From contig NZ_CABHOU010000016.1 in NCBI RefSeq assembly GCF_902168175.1, forward strand, positions 1 through 64,000: a stretch of 64,000 nucleotides of DNA, written 5' to 3'. Both the position numbers and the translations under genes were made by a program. The DNA comes from an uncultured Chitinophaga sp. (GTDB lineage: Bacteria > Bacteroidota > Bacteroidia > Chitinophagales > Chitinophagaceae). The notes beneath the pieces are model-generated. The model ran no database searches. It was not told the DNA's origin and was given only the letters and a program-made list of their open reading frames with translations. Of the stretch, positions 62,821 through 64,000 are shown piece after piece (positions within the stretch are counted from its first letter, which is position 1; each line of letters begins with the position of its first letter).

Positions 62821-63999
62821 CTATCTGATCAATACGCTGGTGCCTTTGAGGAAATACTGCTGTCCGGTCTCCTTATTGGTGTACCGCAGCATCCAGGCGT
62901 AGGTGCCCACGTCTGCTTTTCGGCCGTTAATGGTGCCATCCCATTTATGGGTCCAGTTGGTAGAATGGAATACCTGGTTACCGGCGCGGTTAAATACGCG
63001 AAAGTCGAGGTCCTTGGACTTATAACCGCTCAGCGGGTAAAGGAAATCGTTTTGTCCGTCGCCGTTCGGTGTAAAGGCGGTGGGCACGTCGGTGTAACAA
63101 CTGCTTACGAGGGTTATATATTGAATGGCAGTATCGAGGCAGGTGTAATCGTTTTCGGTAATGAGCAGCACGGGTACGCGCTGTTCGGCCATTATACGCT
63201 GACGGTACATCTGAGGGGGCGGATTCAGCTGGTTACTTGTACTGCCGTTACCGAACTCCCAGCGGCGGGAAATAATGTTACCCTGACTTTTATCGAAAAA
63301 CATCCCAAAGTCTTCGGGGCACAGCAGGTCGCGCATCATCGTAAAATCGGCTACCTGGTGGTTGGCGAACGTGATGTCGGCGGTAGCCGTATCGAAACAA
63401 AGGCCATTAGTTACAGCCAGTTCTATATGTTTGGGAGCCCCGCCGGCAAAGATGATACTGGGGTTTTGCACCGAGTTGGCGAGTTGTCCGTCAACAAACC
63501 AGTGCCAGGTATCGGTAAAGTTGTTGCCGTCGTGCATAAAGGCTACGCCGTTGCCGCTGCAGGCAAGTGTTACATTATAGGTGAAGTCTGCATTTACCGG
63601 CGGCAGGGTATTAAAGGCTTCTACGCCACCCGGGGGCGTTTCTATATGGCATTCACTCAATAAAGTATTATTATCAGTGCCGCGCACCAGTGTGAGGGTA
63701 AAACCTGCTGCGATGTTTACCGGGGCATTCAGGTTCAGTATTATTTCTTTAGTGAGACCATTCGCACAGGAGGTGGTAACGCCCGTTATCCATACGCCAG
63801 CGGGACCCATCAGCTGAAAATCGCTGCCATTGGGTGCTACTGAACTACAACGAATCGCATCCCGGAAAACAACTTTAATACTGTTAGGGGAACAGCCTAT
63901 GGGCGCAATACTATCGTACGGTACGGGTGCGGGAAGTAACACTACAAAATTCATTGCACTGGCAACGGGAAGACCACTACCGCAAATATCGAGGATCGT
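62821..63999 (-). CDS. C-terminal part of a type IX-secreted surface protein (gliding motility-associated C-terminal domain)
   Basis: The frame is open through the right edge, so only about 392 C-terminal residues are seen; an in-frame ATG at 63954 is internal, as ICGSGLPVASAMNF continues upstream. The segment near the middle (NFTDTWHWFVDG, VNADF) resembles PKD-type repeats. The last about 85 residues (PTAFTPNGDGQNDFLYP, FNRAGNQVFHS, WDGTINGRKADVGTY) are the CHU_C/TIGR04131 sorting domain, which directs export by the type IX system and surface attachment. Function of the missing N-terminal part is unknown. Confidence 0.88.
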   Translation of the reverse strand, partial: TILDICGSGLPVASAMNFVVLLPAPVPYDSIAPIGCSPNSIKVVFRDAIRCSSVAPNGSDFQLMGPAGVWITGVTTSCANGLTKEIILNLNAPVNIAAGFTLTLVRGTDNNTLLSECHIETPPGGVEAFNTLPPVNADFTYNVTLACSGNGVAFMHDGNNFTDTWHWFVDGQLANSVQNPSIIFAGGAPKHIELAVTNGLCFDTATADITFANHQVADFTMMRDLLCPEDFGMFFDKSQGNIISRRWEFGNGSTSNQLNPPPQMYRQRIMAEQRVPVLLITENDYTCLDTAIQYITLVSSCYTDVPTAFTPNGDGQNDFLYPLSGYKSKDLDFRVFNRAGNQVFHSTNWTHKWDGTINGRKADVGTYAWMLRYTNKETGQQYFLKGTSVLIR

Positions 64000-64000
64000 G

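Noticed and set aside
1-64000. CRISPR arrays, tRNA or rRNA genes, insertion sequences, riboswitches
   Set aside because: By eye I found no regular spacer-repeat array, cloverleaf, transposase or conserved aptamer. A covariance-model scan could still find a small RNA that I missed.

Overview
The window looks like a chromosomal segment of a Bacteroidota bacterium, most likely Chitinophagales (Chitinophaga-like). The evidence is two SusC/SusD pairs each with its own ECF sigma factor and FecR-type anti-sigma factor, a gliding/type IX secretion C-terminal domain, many lipoproteins and secreted glycosidases (GH3, GH20, GH127), near absence of Shine-Dalgarno sites, and a few promoters of the Bacteroidota TTG-N20-TAnnTTTG kind. 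I saw no insertion sequence, prophage, CRISPR array, tRNA or rRNA.

0-6.5 kb, respiration: a five-gene minus-strand operon encodes a B-type (ba3-like) heme-copper oxidase: a tiny subunit IIa, CuA subunit II, subunit I, a Sco copper chaperone and a membrane-anchored cytochrome c. Divergent to it are a PAS histidine kinase and a response regulator that fuses a receiver to a CRP/FNR DNA-binding module. The shared 155-bp promoter region is packed with TGAC/GTCA half-sites.

6.5-18 kb: a sigma/FecR/SusC/SusD uptake locus, then a GH3 beta-glucosidase, a bestrophin-like channel and a sialate O-acetylesterase-like enzyme.

18-31.8 kb, amino-sugar catabolism: a long minus-strand operon (FAD oxidoreductase, NagX-like DUF5009 protein, sodium symporter, SGNH esterase, DUF4434 protein, N-acylglucosamine 2-epimerase, alpha/beta esterase, probably the sialate esterase) lies divergent to a ROK-family regulator. 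An outer-membrane barrel protein and a second NagX paralogue follow.

31.8-42 kb, housekeeping: TonB, the oxidative pentose phosphate operon gnd-zwf-pgl, and a four-gene operon joining an MFS transporter, a lipoprotein-type SAM hydrolase, an S1-domain regulator and a methionine-type aminotransferase. An aldo/keto reductase and an intergenic region with short tandem repeats come next.

42.5-57.8 kb, phospho-substrate uptake (inferred): sigma/FecR plus a terminated five-gene SusC-SusD operon carrying two endonuclease/exonuclease/phosphatase (EEP) lipoproteins around an Ig-like surface lipoprotein. Next to it are a secreted PTP-fold phosphatase with a lipid-phosphatase-type P-loop, a TonB receptor of a different class and a membrane-bound AraC regulator. 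No glycosidase lies inside this stretch, so the nutrient may be a phosphodiester or phosphorylated lipid or inositol rather than a glycan.

57.8-64 kb: secreted GH20 beta-hexosaminidase, GH127 beta-L-arabinofuranosidase, and the C-terminal part of a large type IX-secreted protein that runs off the right edge.
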